From the NCBI RefSeq assembly GCF_021295315.1, contig NZ_JAIMJA010000003.1:186001-250000 (forward strand): a DNA stretch of 64,000 bases, given 5' to 3'. Position numbers and translations under genes: made by a program. Source of the DNA: Motilimonas cestriensis (GTDB lineage: Bacteria; Pseudomonadota; Gammaproteobacteria; Enterobacterales; CBDFNC01). The notes under the pieces were generated by a model that saw only the letters and a program-made list of their open reading frames with translations, did no database searches and had not been told where the DNA came from. Positions 17,827 to 25,807 of the stretch are shown piece by piece (position 1 is the stretch's first letter; every line of letters starts with the position of its first letter).

Positions 17827-19209
17827 TTAGGAATAAAATGATTCGTACATCTCGCCAAGTCGTTGCAGTAGCCGTCGTTGGTAATCTTGCATCCCTGTAA
17901 TAAATCGCTGCTCGCCAAACTCCAGCATGTCTATGCCCTCGAATTTCAAAAACACCCAGCGCGCTGTCGGCTTTGAGGTCGTTTTGTTATTGACCATGCT
18001 AGGGAAGAATTCGTCGGTATGCTTTAGTTCTTCGCGGATTTTATGCTCCAGTCCGGCGTACACCATTAAGCTTATTATCATTATCATGAGCAAGGCTTCA
18101 ATTCGTTGCGGCTTCTTTAAAAAGATGGACGAGGTTAAAAATTCGGGACTTTTTAAGAATCGAAAACCGCGTTCAACCTTTTGCTGCGATTTGTAGTGAG
18201 TCAATAATGCCGCCATGTCGAGGTCGCGACTGTCAGTGTCATTGGTGGCGAGGATGAACATGCCCACCTTGAGTTTGGCGAGTTTTACTTTGGTTAAATC
18301 GGTGAATACGGTGGCATTAATTTGGTAGCTATAGCCCGTTGGTTTCTCGCCTTTCTTCGGCCGCCCGCGGTGGGTATAGATAGGCGCTTTGCTAATGCTG
18401 GTTTGTTCAAAACCAAGCAACTCAGACTGCTTTTTGAATTCATCAACGGCCAGATTGGCATCTTCCTCACAAGCAAATGGCTTACTCATCAATTTATTCA
18501 ATTGCTTAAGCTCTTTGGTTAGGTCCTTCTCGAGATTTTTGTAGAAGGTGATTTCTTCTCGTTTCGTGGCTTGTTCGCTGTTAATGAGCAACCACTTTTG
18601 CTGCACATCGCCATAATTTGACGCAATCCAATGGCCGGAGTAGCCCTTGTCAATCGGCTCTAATTGCGTTGGGTCGAGTGCCAATAACGCCTTTTTGGCA
18701 GTCTTGATGGTCATCGGAACACGCGTAATGAATTTTTGCTTCTGCTCATCAAGAGACTGAATACTGTCTTGGGTGTAAAGCGCGGCATCAGCAATAAAGT
18801 AACGACTGTTTTGCGCCGCTTTTAGGCAGTGAATATGGTGTTTGGTGACCTCGGCAAAGGCTTTGGCGTCATTGGTATTACCGCTGAGCGCCTGCATGTA
18901 AACGGGCAATCCTGCTTGGTTTTCACAGATAAGCTCAAGCACCACTTGGTTTAAATCGGGGCGATGGTCACGGCTATAACCTTGGACTAATTTAATGGTA
19001 TTAATGTCATCTGAGGCGGCTTGAGCATAGTCACCATCTACATGGAAGCTGGTGATATCAAGGTGCACCGAATCGGTTTGTAGCCCTAATTTCTCGACCA
19101 CATGCTCGGCAATCGCTTGATACATGACAGACACATCGGCTTCAAACAGCGTATCCAAGGTCCGCCCGAGCACATCATCAGTTAAATGCTCGGCTTGTAT
19201 GTCTTTCGC
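17827..19209 (-). pseudogene. IS1634-type transposase, C-terminal part (split gene)
   Basis: This carries most of a DDE transposase: LGRTLDTLFEADVSVMYQAI, HLDITSFHVDG, YFIADAALYTQ, FITRVPMTIKTAK and QQKVERGFRFLKSPEF, ending MYESFYS. Joined to 21815-21579 with one copy of the 8-bp duplication, the gene is 1620 bases, 539 residues, in one uninterrupted frame. The only lesion is therefore the insertion of element D. Confidence 0.85.
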
Positions 19210-19236
19210 GTAAGCGTGCAGTTAAGCGGTGAGGCC

Positions 19237-20766
19237 TTATTCAGCCTCACTTAATTGAATGCTCCAGGGCATTAAGTCACTTAAATCATCTTCTGGTGAT
19301 CGTGTCGGCAGTAATCGGAACAACTCTTTGAAGTAGTAATAGGGGTTGATGTCATTAGCCCGACAAGTCATGACTAAACTGTATAAATTGGCGCTGGCAT
19401 GAGCCCCGCCCACCGACGTTGAGAACAACCAATTTTTTCGTCCCGTTGTAAATGGCCTAATATCGCGCTCGGTCACATTACTGTCGATGCTCAATTCACC
19501 ATCTTCTAGATAGGTCAGTAGTTTTGGCCATTGATTCAGTGCGTAGCCAATGGCCTTGCCTAATTGTCCTTTCGGCAATGTTTTTTCACTGGTGTCCTGC
19601 AGCCATTGATGGAAGCACTCTAAGATAGGTCTCGCTTCAATCTCTCGTAATTGTTGCCTTTCTTGAGCACTTAACAATTTGGCTTTATGCTCAATCCGAT
19701 ATAGCTTAGCGATAAAACTCATGGCTTTATCGGCCTTGCCCGATTTCTGATTAGCTTGTGCTATTTTTGCATCATTAAATTTACGTCTCACGTGCGCCAT
19801 GCAACCCGCTTGTGTGACCTTGTCTAAGCGGTTGTAGCCTGAGTAACCGTCGCTCAGCAAATAACCTTGGTAATCCCCTAAAAAGTCAATGGCACAGGCG
19901 CTGGCACGGCTTGGCTGGTACTCATAAATCACCACTGGCTGCGCAGCAAATTCGCCACTGCGATATACCCACATATACGATTTACGTTCGGCGCTTCGAT
20001 CTTCTTCGCGCAGCACTTGTACCGTTGTTTCATCGGCGCAGATAACGGGCTCAGCAAGCAGCTTGGCCTTCATCGTTGCAATAACCACATCGACTTTTTT
20101 ACCTAATTGCACGCACCAGTTCGCGAGTGTGCTGCGGCTGATGGCTAAGTCTGAGCGCGTTAAGATCTCTGCCTGTCGATACAGTGGCAAGGCATCAACG
20201 TATTTTGCGGTAACCACCGCGGCAAACGCTTCTGGGCTACCGATACTTTGTGGGATCATGCTGGGCGGCTTCGGCGCGGTGATGATCTTGTTGCTGGTAT
20301 GTGTCTTTTCACACTGGCGACAGGTGTATTTAGTACGCTCATGGCGGATCACACTCACTTTTTGCGGGATGATCTTAAGTTGCTCACTGACCTCAACGCC
20401 ACATTCATGTAACTCACCATGACAACATTCGCAATGCGGTGCATTGAGTGTGTGCTGTTGCACTTCTCGTTCAAACTCGGCTGGCAGTGGTTTACGGCCT
20501 TTTTGCTGATGATGTGGTGTTATTTTTGGCAAGGCATTTTGCTGCTCAGATTCATTAAAGGTACCCTTGGCCACTTTTTCACTCTGCGCAGAGAAGCGTT
20601 TGGACTGGCTGAGATTAAGCTGCTCGACCAACAATTGCAGCTTAGTTTTTAGCTCCGTCATTTCCTCCGCTTGCGCGTGAAGCTGTTTATCTTTTTGCAG
20701 ATTTTCTTCCTGCAGCTTGAGCAACATGGCTTTCAGTTGGTTGATGTCATCGGGAAGCTCGGTCAT
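19237..20766 (-). CDS. IS66 family transposase TnpC of element D
   Basis: This is an intact 509-residue transposase. The N-terminal coiled coil (about 5-60) leads to NLSQSKRFSAQSEK, then the zinc-binding pair CECC..CRQCEKTH, then the catalytic core with CADETTVQVL near 245, SDGYSGYN near 308, and DSNVTERDIRPF near 428, which replaces the more usual DNN..ERA pattern. It lies downstream of tnpB and tnpA on the minus strand, as in all three-gene IS66 elements. Confidence 0.92.
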   Translation of the reverse strand: MTELPDDINQLKAMLLKLQEENLQKDKQLHAQAEEMTELKTKLQLLVEQLNLSQSKRFSAQSEKVAKGTFNESEQQNALPKITPHHQQKGRKPLPAEFEREVQQHTLNAPHCECCHGELHECGVEVSEQLKIIPQKVSVIRHERTKYTCRQCEKTHTSNKIITAPKPPSMIPQSIGSPEAFAAVVTAKYVDALPLYRQAEILTRSDLAISRSTLANWCVQLGKKVDVVIATMKAKLLAEPVICADETTVQVLREEDRSAERKSYMWVYRSGEFAAQPVVIYEYQPSRASACAIDFLGDYQGYLLSDGYSGYNRLDKVTQAGCMAHVRRKFNDAKIAQANQKSGKADKAMSFIAKLYRIEHKAKLLSAQERQQLREIEARPILECFHQWLQDTSEKTLPKGQLGKAIGYALNQWPKLLTYLEDGELSIDSNVTERDIRPFTTGRKNWLFSTSVGGAHASANLYSLVMTCRANDINPYYYFKELFRLLPTRSPEDDLSDLMPWSIQLSEAE

Positions 20767-20852
20767 GCCAGTCTATTCAAGGGTTAATGTTGCCCCGATG
20801 ATGACAGCTAAAATAGATCCTTCAAGCGCCATGAGCGGATCAACATCCTGGT

Positions 20853-21200
20853 TCACATTTCTAAGCCAAATAAAGGTTGGTGAGCGCGAGGATGCTCCAA
20901 TTGCAATCCTGATAAAAGCCATTGCAGCTGCTGTTTAGTGATATAAATATGGCCTGCCGTATTGGGTGCAGGCCATTTGAAACGACCTTTTTCCAAGCGA
21001 CGGTAGTAAAGCCAAAACCCGTTGCTGTCCCAAAACAGAATTTTAAGTTTGTCACGCTGGCGGTTGCAGAAGATGTACCAAGCGTCATTGAACGGGTCCA
21101 TCTCAAGGGAATCCGCCACGATATGCGCCAAGCCATCAATGGATTTACGCATATCGGTTACCCCAGCCACCAGATAAATGCGCGTTGCTGGGGCTAACAT
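20853..21200 (-). CDS. IS66 accessory protein TnpB of element D
   Basis: The 115-residue protein has the TnpB signature TDMRKSIDGLA and the FCNRQRDKLKILFWD stretch, ending YRRLEKGRFKWP and beyond. I choose the ATG at 21200, which overlaps the tnpA stop (ATGTTAG), over an upstream start inside tnpA. TnpB is needed for transposition, but its biochemical role is not settled. Confidence 0.9.
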   Translation of the reverse strand: MLAPATRIYLVAGVTDMRKSIDGLAHIVADSLEMDPFNDAWYIFCNRQRDKLKILFWDSNGFWLYYRRLEKGRFKWPAPNTAGHIYITKQQLQWLLSGLQLEHPRAHQPLFGLEM

Positions 21201-21505
21201 TGCAGCGCTTTTAACCAAGTTTGGAGCTGACCGAGTGGCAACGCAGCTGGCAGCTCAATGCGAAGCCCATTTGGAAAATGAACATTTACACTAGCAGCCT
21301 GAGTGGGAGCCGCTCCCTGAAGCAGGATGGGATGCAAAGTAGTAGCGGGTTTATCGCTGAATTTTTTACGCCAATAATAAAAAGTGTGCTCAGCAATCTG
21401 ATGTTGCTGACAAAAAGCGGCAACCGAGATGCCGCTATTAGCGTGTTGTGAAATGATGTCAGCCCAATGCTGACGTTTATTGGATTGAGTCATAATTACC
21501 TCCAA
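21194..21505 (-). CDS. IS66 protein TnpA of element D
   Basis: This 103-residue helix-turn-helix protein has the motifs WADIISQHANSGISVAAFCQ and YYWRKKF, typical of IS66 OrfA. An alternate ATG at 21493 lies four codons in. It is the first gene of the element and overlaps tnpB. Confidence 0.88.
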   Translation of the reverse strand: MEVIMTQSNKRQHWADIISQHANSGISVAAFCQQHQIAEHTFYYWRKKFSDKPATTLHPILLQGAAPTQAASVNVHFPNGLRIELPAALPLGQLQTWLKALQC

Positions 21506-21570
21506 AATGAGTGAGGGAACTATGCCGAGAATAGGGTTATTTTAGAATGTGGGGTTAATTAGTCGCTTAC

Positions 21571-21815
21571 TCTTTCGCCAACAACTTGGCAACGGGCTTG
21601 GTTTGAAAAAAGTCAGAAAACATATGCAAGGTACGGCTATGGAAGCCTAACCCGTTAAGCACCATCGCCAGCACGGCATCACCATGAGAAACATGATGGT
21701 CCGAGAGTTTGGGGATGGCTCGATCGATAAAACGAGGTAACCCAATTTCGTGACAAAAAGCAGCAATTAACCCGAGGTGATCGAGGCGTTTAATGACAGG
21801 CTGAGGGGCAGACAT
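21571..21815 (-). pseudogene. IS1634-type transposase, N-terminal part (split gene)
   Basis: It starts ATG 21815 and reads RLDHLGLIAAFCHEIGLPRF, the DUF4277-type N-terminal domain of IS1634 transposases, up to PVAKLLAK, where the 8-bp duplication and element D interrupt it. The rest of the gene resumes at 19209. Confidence 0.85.
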
Positions 21816-21942
21816 AGTGAGCGACCGTTAAATAGCAGTAATAGATCAAAATAGGGGATCGCGGTCAATAGGGTGTTTGCAAAATTGCGCAGAAATGATC
21901 GTGCGATCACACTATTTTAAATCTGGAATTAGCTGCGGAATG

Positions 21943-22041
21943 ACGGGTAAACGCGATATCCGCAACTGTACGCCAGTTGGGCCGACAACACTGAACCCGG
22001 AAAAAGAGCCAATTAAACAGATAGAAAAACAGGCCGCTTAA
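21943..22041 (+). pseudogene. IS3-family OrfB, last 32 codons
   Basis: The plus strand reads TGKRDIRN, PVGPTTLNPEKEPIK and IEKQAA, then stops at 22041. It matches the end of the OrfB remnant at 9355-9568 at about four bases in five, in the opposite orientation. The gene body is cut off by the IS1634-type end at 21942. The following stretch to 22192 shows nothing I recognise. Confidence 0.65.
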
Positions 22042-22192
22042 AGCTGCTAATAGTGACAACTAACTAAAAACGCCGATAGTTACGGAAAGACCATGACATC
22101 CCATTTATTTGCCTGAAAAGCATTCATGTATTGTCCCCGCTCACCCTTGCCTTGAACAATATTGAAGTGGGGCTGCTAGACATGGGGGGTAT

Positions 22193-23341
22193 TCAATTTG
22201 TTAAATCATTGTCATACATTCTTTTTGTCTTCTTCAATACTATCTCTTGTGAAAATAAATCTTCAACTAGCTTTCGCCCATTTTTTCCAAAAGAAACTCT
22301 CATAGGGTAGCTTAATAATAATTTTTTAATCGCTTTAGCCAATGCTTCACTATCGTCTATGGGTATAGTAAAACCGTTATGATCATTAATTACTATATCT
22401 CTACACCCACTAATTTCAGTTGTTATAAGGGGCCTCCCGCATGAGGCTGACTCAATTAAAATTCTAGGGACCCCTTCGCCGTATTTTGTTGGAAGGCAAA
22501 CAATGTCACAAGCATAAATATAAGGTTTTACGTCTTCGACGGATCCAAGCCAGTTTATCTTCTTTTCTTCATGCCACTTCAAGATGGTCTCAAGGCTTAT
22601 TGCATTATCACTATCGTGATCCAAAATTCCTGCTACATCTATAGTTATATTTAATCCCTTTAATTTTTCAACTGCTGATATGATATTCTCTAAACCTTTG
22701 TCATATAGCATTCTAGCTGCAAATAGAATTTTGAAAGAAGATGTAACTTCTTCTCTAAATAAAGGTTTGGAGTACTCATATTCATCGGTATCTACTCCTG
22801 CTCCATTTATCAAATAACGCCGAGATGTTGTTGCTATGTTATATTTTGAAAATGTTTCTAAGTCATCATTGTTTTCAAAGGTTATTTTGTTATTGTTATT
22901 CTTTGAAATTAGACTGTAAAGTTTTATTGTTATTAGTTTTGCTGTTCTAGACTTTAATTTTTTATTGCTAAATACTCTGCCTAAGCCTGTAATGCTCATT
23001 ACCTGGTTTGTTTTTGATTTTTTGCAAATTAAACCAGAAAGTAAATTTGGCTTAACAGTGATGGAATGTACATAGTCAGGTTTTACTTGTTCTATTAGTG
23101 TTTTTATTTGGAATAAAGTAAGTATGTTTTTTATAGGGTTGAGAGTTTTTCTTTCTAACTTTATTGGGTGTACTATGAATCCCATACCCTCTAAGTTGGA
23201 AGTTAACTCAGGGTTCGTTATTTGAAATGAAATGTGAACTTCATCGAATAATTCTTTTGCAGCTAATGATCTATTTAGCCAATGTAAATTAAAGTACCAA
23301 TCTACATTGGCTATAAATAGTATTCTTTTTCGTTTTTTCAT
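22193..23341 (-). CDS. Glycosyltransferase family 4
   Basis: The 382-residue GT-B enzyme has an N-terminal acceptor domain (RKRILFIANVDWYFNLHW, then DYVHSITVKPNLLSGL) and a C-terminal nucleotide-sugar domain with FAARMLYDKGLENII near 208, GVPRILIESASCGRPLITTE near 288, and GCRDIVINDHNGF. This pattern resembles PglA-type transferases that add HexNAc to an undecaprenyl-linked sugar. It is the last gene of the minus-strand operon, two bases after the FkbM gene, and lies next to the IS block. The coding sequence is markedly AT-rich, like its neighbours up to 29 kb, which fits acquisition by transfer. Confidence 0.82.
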   Translation of the reverse strand: MKKRKRILFIANVDWYFNLHWLNRSLAAKELFDEVHISFQITNPELTSNLEGMGFIVHPIKLERKTLNPIKNILTLFQIKTLIEQVKPDYVHSITVKPNLLSGLICKKSKTNQVMSITGLGRVFSNKKLKSRTAKLITIKLYSLISKNNNNKITFENNDDLETFSKYNIATTSRRYLINGAGVDTDEYEYSKPLFREEVTSSFKILFAARMLYDKGLENIISAVEKLKGLNITIDVAGILDHDSDNAISLETILKWHEEKKINWLGSVEDVKPYIYACDIVCLPTKYGEGVPRILIESASCGRPLITTEISGCRDIVINDHNGFTIPIDDSEALAKAIKKLLLSYPMRVSFGKNGRKLVEDLFSQEIVLKKTKRMYDNDLTN

Positions 23342-23343
23342 TA

Positions 23344-24282
23344 TTAGAAGTACTCAAGCTTATATGCAATGGCATCATAGTTGTCTTTTATTACTTGATA
23401 GCCGTTAAGATTGAGTTTTTTAGTTAATTCAGTAAATTGTTCAATTGTCATAATGTTATGAGATAGTGAATGTTCAAATCTTATTATTTTAGGTTTAAAT
23501 TTATCCAAATCAAGGGTTATGAGTATATTGTAATCGTAGCCTTCTGTATCAATTTGCAAAAAGTCAAAATTTTCAAAATTGTTTTTTTTCACCAAACTTT
23601 CAAAATCAATACAATTCACAAGCTCTTTGATAATGGTGTCACTAGGGGTGTCTGAAAGTTCATGATGTTTAGGATTAAATGATGCGATACCGTTGACCCA
23701 TTCAGGGAGTTCTTTAGCTTTATCGGGTGCAACACGATATATATACATCTCTTTTTCAGTTTCGTGAATTGCTAAGTTTTTAAGTATAACATTTGGGAAC
23801 TTGCTATAATTTTTCTCTAGTTTTTGAAATAGATCATATAATGGCTCAACAAGTAATGCAGAACTTAGTTCTGGATACTTTGAAACAAGTGGGAATACTG
23901 TATCGTTATATGAGACGCCGTCATTTGCGCCTATTTGAACGATTTTTATGCTACCTTCTTTTTCTATTATTTTTTTTGTGAAATAACTAATGCTTGATAT
24001 TTCATCATCGGTAGGGTCGAGAATGCTTTGTATATGACTATTTAAGTCTCCGATACTTTTTTCAATATTAACCCCTCTCTCATTGATAGAGTTTATTGTT
24101 TCTAAAGTCTTTTTATCTATTTCATCAAAGAGTTGTGTTTTTATTGACTCAAGGCTTTCACGGGTGTCTATTTTTATATTATTTAGCTGCTCCTGCATCT
24201 CATCAATTTTTTTGTTCTCTTTCTCTAATCTAACTCTTGATGCTAGTTTTTCTTTGATATTTAATATTTTTTTTAACAGCAT
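23344..24282 (-). CDS. FkbM-type methyltransferase with N-terminal coiled coil
   Basis: The 312-residue protein has two parts. Residues 1-95 are highly charged, with heptad-like hydrophobic spacing, and look like a long coiled coil. Residues 110-312 are a class I SAM methyltransferase of the FkbM type: IVQIGANDGVSYND (SAM-binding loop), ALLVEPLYDLFQKL (acidic residue after strand 2) and FDFLQIDTEGYDYNIL. FkbM enzymes O-methylate sugars or other small alcohols. It overlaps the Wzt gene by 10 bases, so it is translationally coupled to the ABC exporter. A role in methylating or capping the exported chain is a reasonable inference. Confidence 0.78.
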   Translation of the reverse strand: MLLKKILNIKEKLASRVRLEKENKKIDEMQEQLNNIKIDTRESLESIKTQLFDEIDKKTLETINSINERGVNIEKSIGDLNSHIQSILDPTDDEISSISYFTKKIIEKEGSIKIVQIGANDGVSYNDTVFPLVSKYPELSSALLVEPLYDLFQKLEKNYSKFPNVILKNLAIHETEKEMYIYRVAPDKAKELPEWVNGIASFNPKHHELSDTPSDTIIKELVNCIDFESLVKKNNFENFDFLQIDTEGYDYNILITLDLDKFKPKIIRFEHSLSHNIMTIEQFTELTKKLNLNGYQVIKDNYDAIAYKLEYF

Positions 24283-25022
24283 TTTTCATACTCTCTCATA
24301 ATTGTTTCGGTCTCACCTATCATTTTTATTTTTCCTCCTTCTAGCCACGCTGTTTTGTTACATATTCGTCTAATAACGGCGTTGTCATGTGAAGCTAAAA
24401 CGATAACTTTAGCCCGATCCTTAAGTTCATTGAAACGCTTTTCTGCTTTTTGTATGAAGCTAGCATCTCCGGTACCGATGACTTCATCTAAAAGTAAAAC
24501 ATCAGGATCAACTGCTGTTGATATCGCAAATGCAAGACGAATTCTCATCCCCATTGAGTAAGTCCTGATTGGTAGGTTTAAGTAATCCTCGAGTTCAGTA
24601 AATTCTGCTATTTCTAGTCTTTTTGAGTCAATTTCAGCAGGTGTCATTCCTAGAAGAAGCCCCCTAAGTTTTATATTCTGATATCCAGTTGAATCATCGT
24701 CCATACCAAGAGCTATATCAAGTAAAGGTACAATCTTACCTTTTCTTGTTATTGAGCCTTTAGAAGGCTCATAAATACCTGAGATCAGTTTTAGTAATGT
24801 ACTTTTACCTGCACCATTATTACCAATTAATCCAAGTTTATCACCATGTTCAAGTGATAATGAAACTGAATCAAGAGATTTTATCGTTACATGTTTTCCA
24901 TTACTATCACTTGAAATAATACCTCTTTTACCTAGTTTCATTATTTCAGATTTTATAGAACGGTTCTGCGCATCGAAAATTGGGAATTCGACACTAGCGT
25001 TATTTATTTTTATATAATTCAT
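24273..25022 (-). CDS. wzt: Polysaccharide ABC exporter ATPase Wzt, short form
   Basis: This is the ATPase of a Wzm/Wzt-type exporter of undecaprenyl-linked polysaccharide. With the start at ATG 25022 (MNYIKI) it has 249 residues. A TTG 12 bases upstream would lie inside the permease gene. Walker A GNNGAGKS is at 67-74, the signature YSMGMRIRLAF near 154, and Walker B VLLLDEVIGTGD near 180, then the H-loop ASHD. It ends soon after the nucleotide-binding domain, so it lacks the C-terminal carbohydrate-binding module found in some Wzt proteins that read a capped chain end; it resembles the KpsT/TagH-like short type. The gene follows the permease by two bases. Confidence 0.9.
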   Translation of the reverse strand: MNYIKINNASVEFPIFDAQNRSIKSEIMKLGKRGIISSDSNGKHVTIKSLDSVSLSLEHGDKLGLIGNNGAGKSTLLKLISGIYEPSKGSITRKGKIVPLLDIALGMDDDSTGYQNIKLRGLLLGMTPAEIDSKRLEIAEFTELEDYLNLPIRTYSMGMRIRLAFAISTAVDPDVLLLDEVIGTGDASFIQKAEKRFNELKDRAKVIVLASHDNAVIRRICNKTAWLEGGKIKMIGETETIMREYEKCC

Positions 25023-25024
25023 GC

Positions 25025-25807
25025 TTAGATCCAATATGCAATTTTTTTGTAGCTTATTTTATAAATGTATATGGTGAATATAGTCCCAAAAACCAATAAA
25101 GTTAAAGCGTTATAGTAAGAGTATAAATCTGCTTTCTGGCCTATAAGTGGAGATCTAATAATGTCAATAAACCATGCAAAAGGGTTGAAGGCTAATAACA
25201 GTTTGTATTTGGAAAGCATTGTGCCACTAAATAATATTGGAGTTATGTAGAATATTATTTGCATAAAGCTGGCCACAATTTGAGGGAAGTCCCTAAATCT
25301 GAGTGATGTTATAGCGCATAATAAGCATATCCAAAAAAGATTTAATAATACAATAATAAATCCAAGTAAAAAAATAGGGATACTACTAATAGTTAAAGTG
25401 TCATAATAAATTACAACTGCGATTACTATTATAAAATTGTGTATTAGCATAACAAAGTTACGCCAAACAGTTTGCATTATGAATATAAATTTATTAGTAG
25501 GTAATTGCCCTATGTAGGGTGATGATGAAATAAAAGCTTGGCACCCTTCTGTTATTACCCCATTCATAAAAACCCAGAATACAAGACCTATTGCTAGTAA
25601 GGGTAGATACTCTTCTAATTTTACTCCGAATAATTCGCCGTAAATGTAACCAAGTGCAATGATCAATAACCCCATGCTGATGGTTATCCAAAATGGTCCA
25701 ATGCTTGAACGTTTATATCTTTGTCTGAGTTCTAGCCATCCAAGTACGGACCACAAATGCCAGGATTTTATAGATGGTAAAATATCCTCTTTAATAACTT
25801 TTATCAT
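25025..25807 (-). CDS. wzm: Polysaccharide ABC exporter permease Wzm
   Basis: The 260-residue inner-membrane protein has about six hydrophobic segments and the ABC-2 type signature: WSVLGWLELRQRYKRSSIGP before the first membrane helix and a terminal NPFAWFIDIIRSPLIG segment. It partners the ATPase encoded right after it. Its start overlaps the end of the large glycosyltransferase gene by four bases (ATGA), so the exporter is part of the same operon. Confidence 0.9.
   Translation of the reverse strand: MIKVIKEDILPSIKSWHLWSVLGWLELRQRYKRSSIGPFWITISMGLLIIALGYIYGELFGVKLEEYLPLLAIGLVFWVFMNGVITEGCQAFISSSPYIGQLPTNKFIFIMQTVWRNFVMLIHNFIIVIAVVIYYDTLTISSIPIFLLGFIIVLLNLFWICLLCAITSLRFRDFPQIVASFMQIIFYITPILFSGTMLSKYKLLLAFNPFAWFIDIIRSPLIGQKADLYSYYNALTLLVFGTIFTIYIYKISYKKIAYWI

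Larger units (their letters stand above)
19210..21570 (-). mobile_element. IS66-family element D, complete and probably recent
   Basis: The ends GTAAGCG (19210) and CGCTTAC (ending 21570) are inverted repeats extending imperfectly inward to TTAA. The flanking 8 bp, TCTTTCGC at 19202-19209 and 21571-21578, are identical: a perfect target-site duplication of the length IS66 elements make. All three genes tnpA, tnpB and tnpC are uninterrupted, so it may still be active. Confidence 0.92.
17812..21942 (-). mobile_element. IS1634-type element interrupted by IS66 element D
   Basis: The terminal inverted repeats are CATTCCGCAGCCAATT at 17812 and AATTAGCTGCGGAATG ending at 21942, with one mismatch. 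The two halves of its transposase gene lie at 21815-21571 and 19209-17827. Flanking bases give no convincing target duplication; it disrupts an element-A copy on the left and an IS3 remnant on the right. Confidence 0.75.

Noticed and set aside
9330-22060. The similar inverted stretches at both edges of the IS block considered as terminal repeats of one large transposon.
   Set aside because: Both translate as the C-terminus of an IS3 OrfB and differ at about one base in five, so they are separate old IS3 remnants rather than matched ends.
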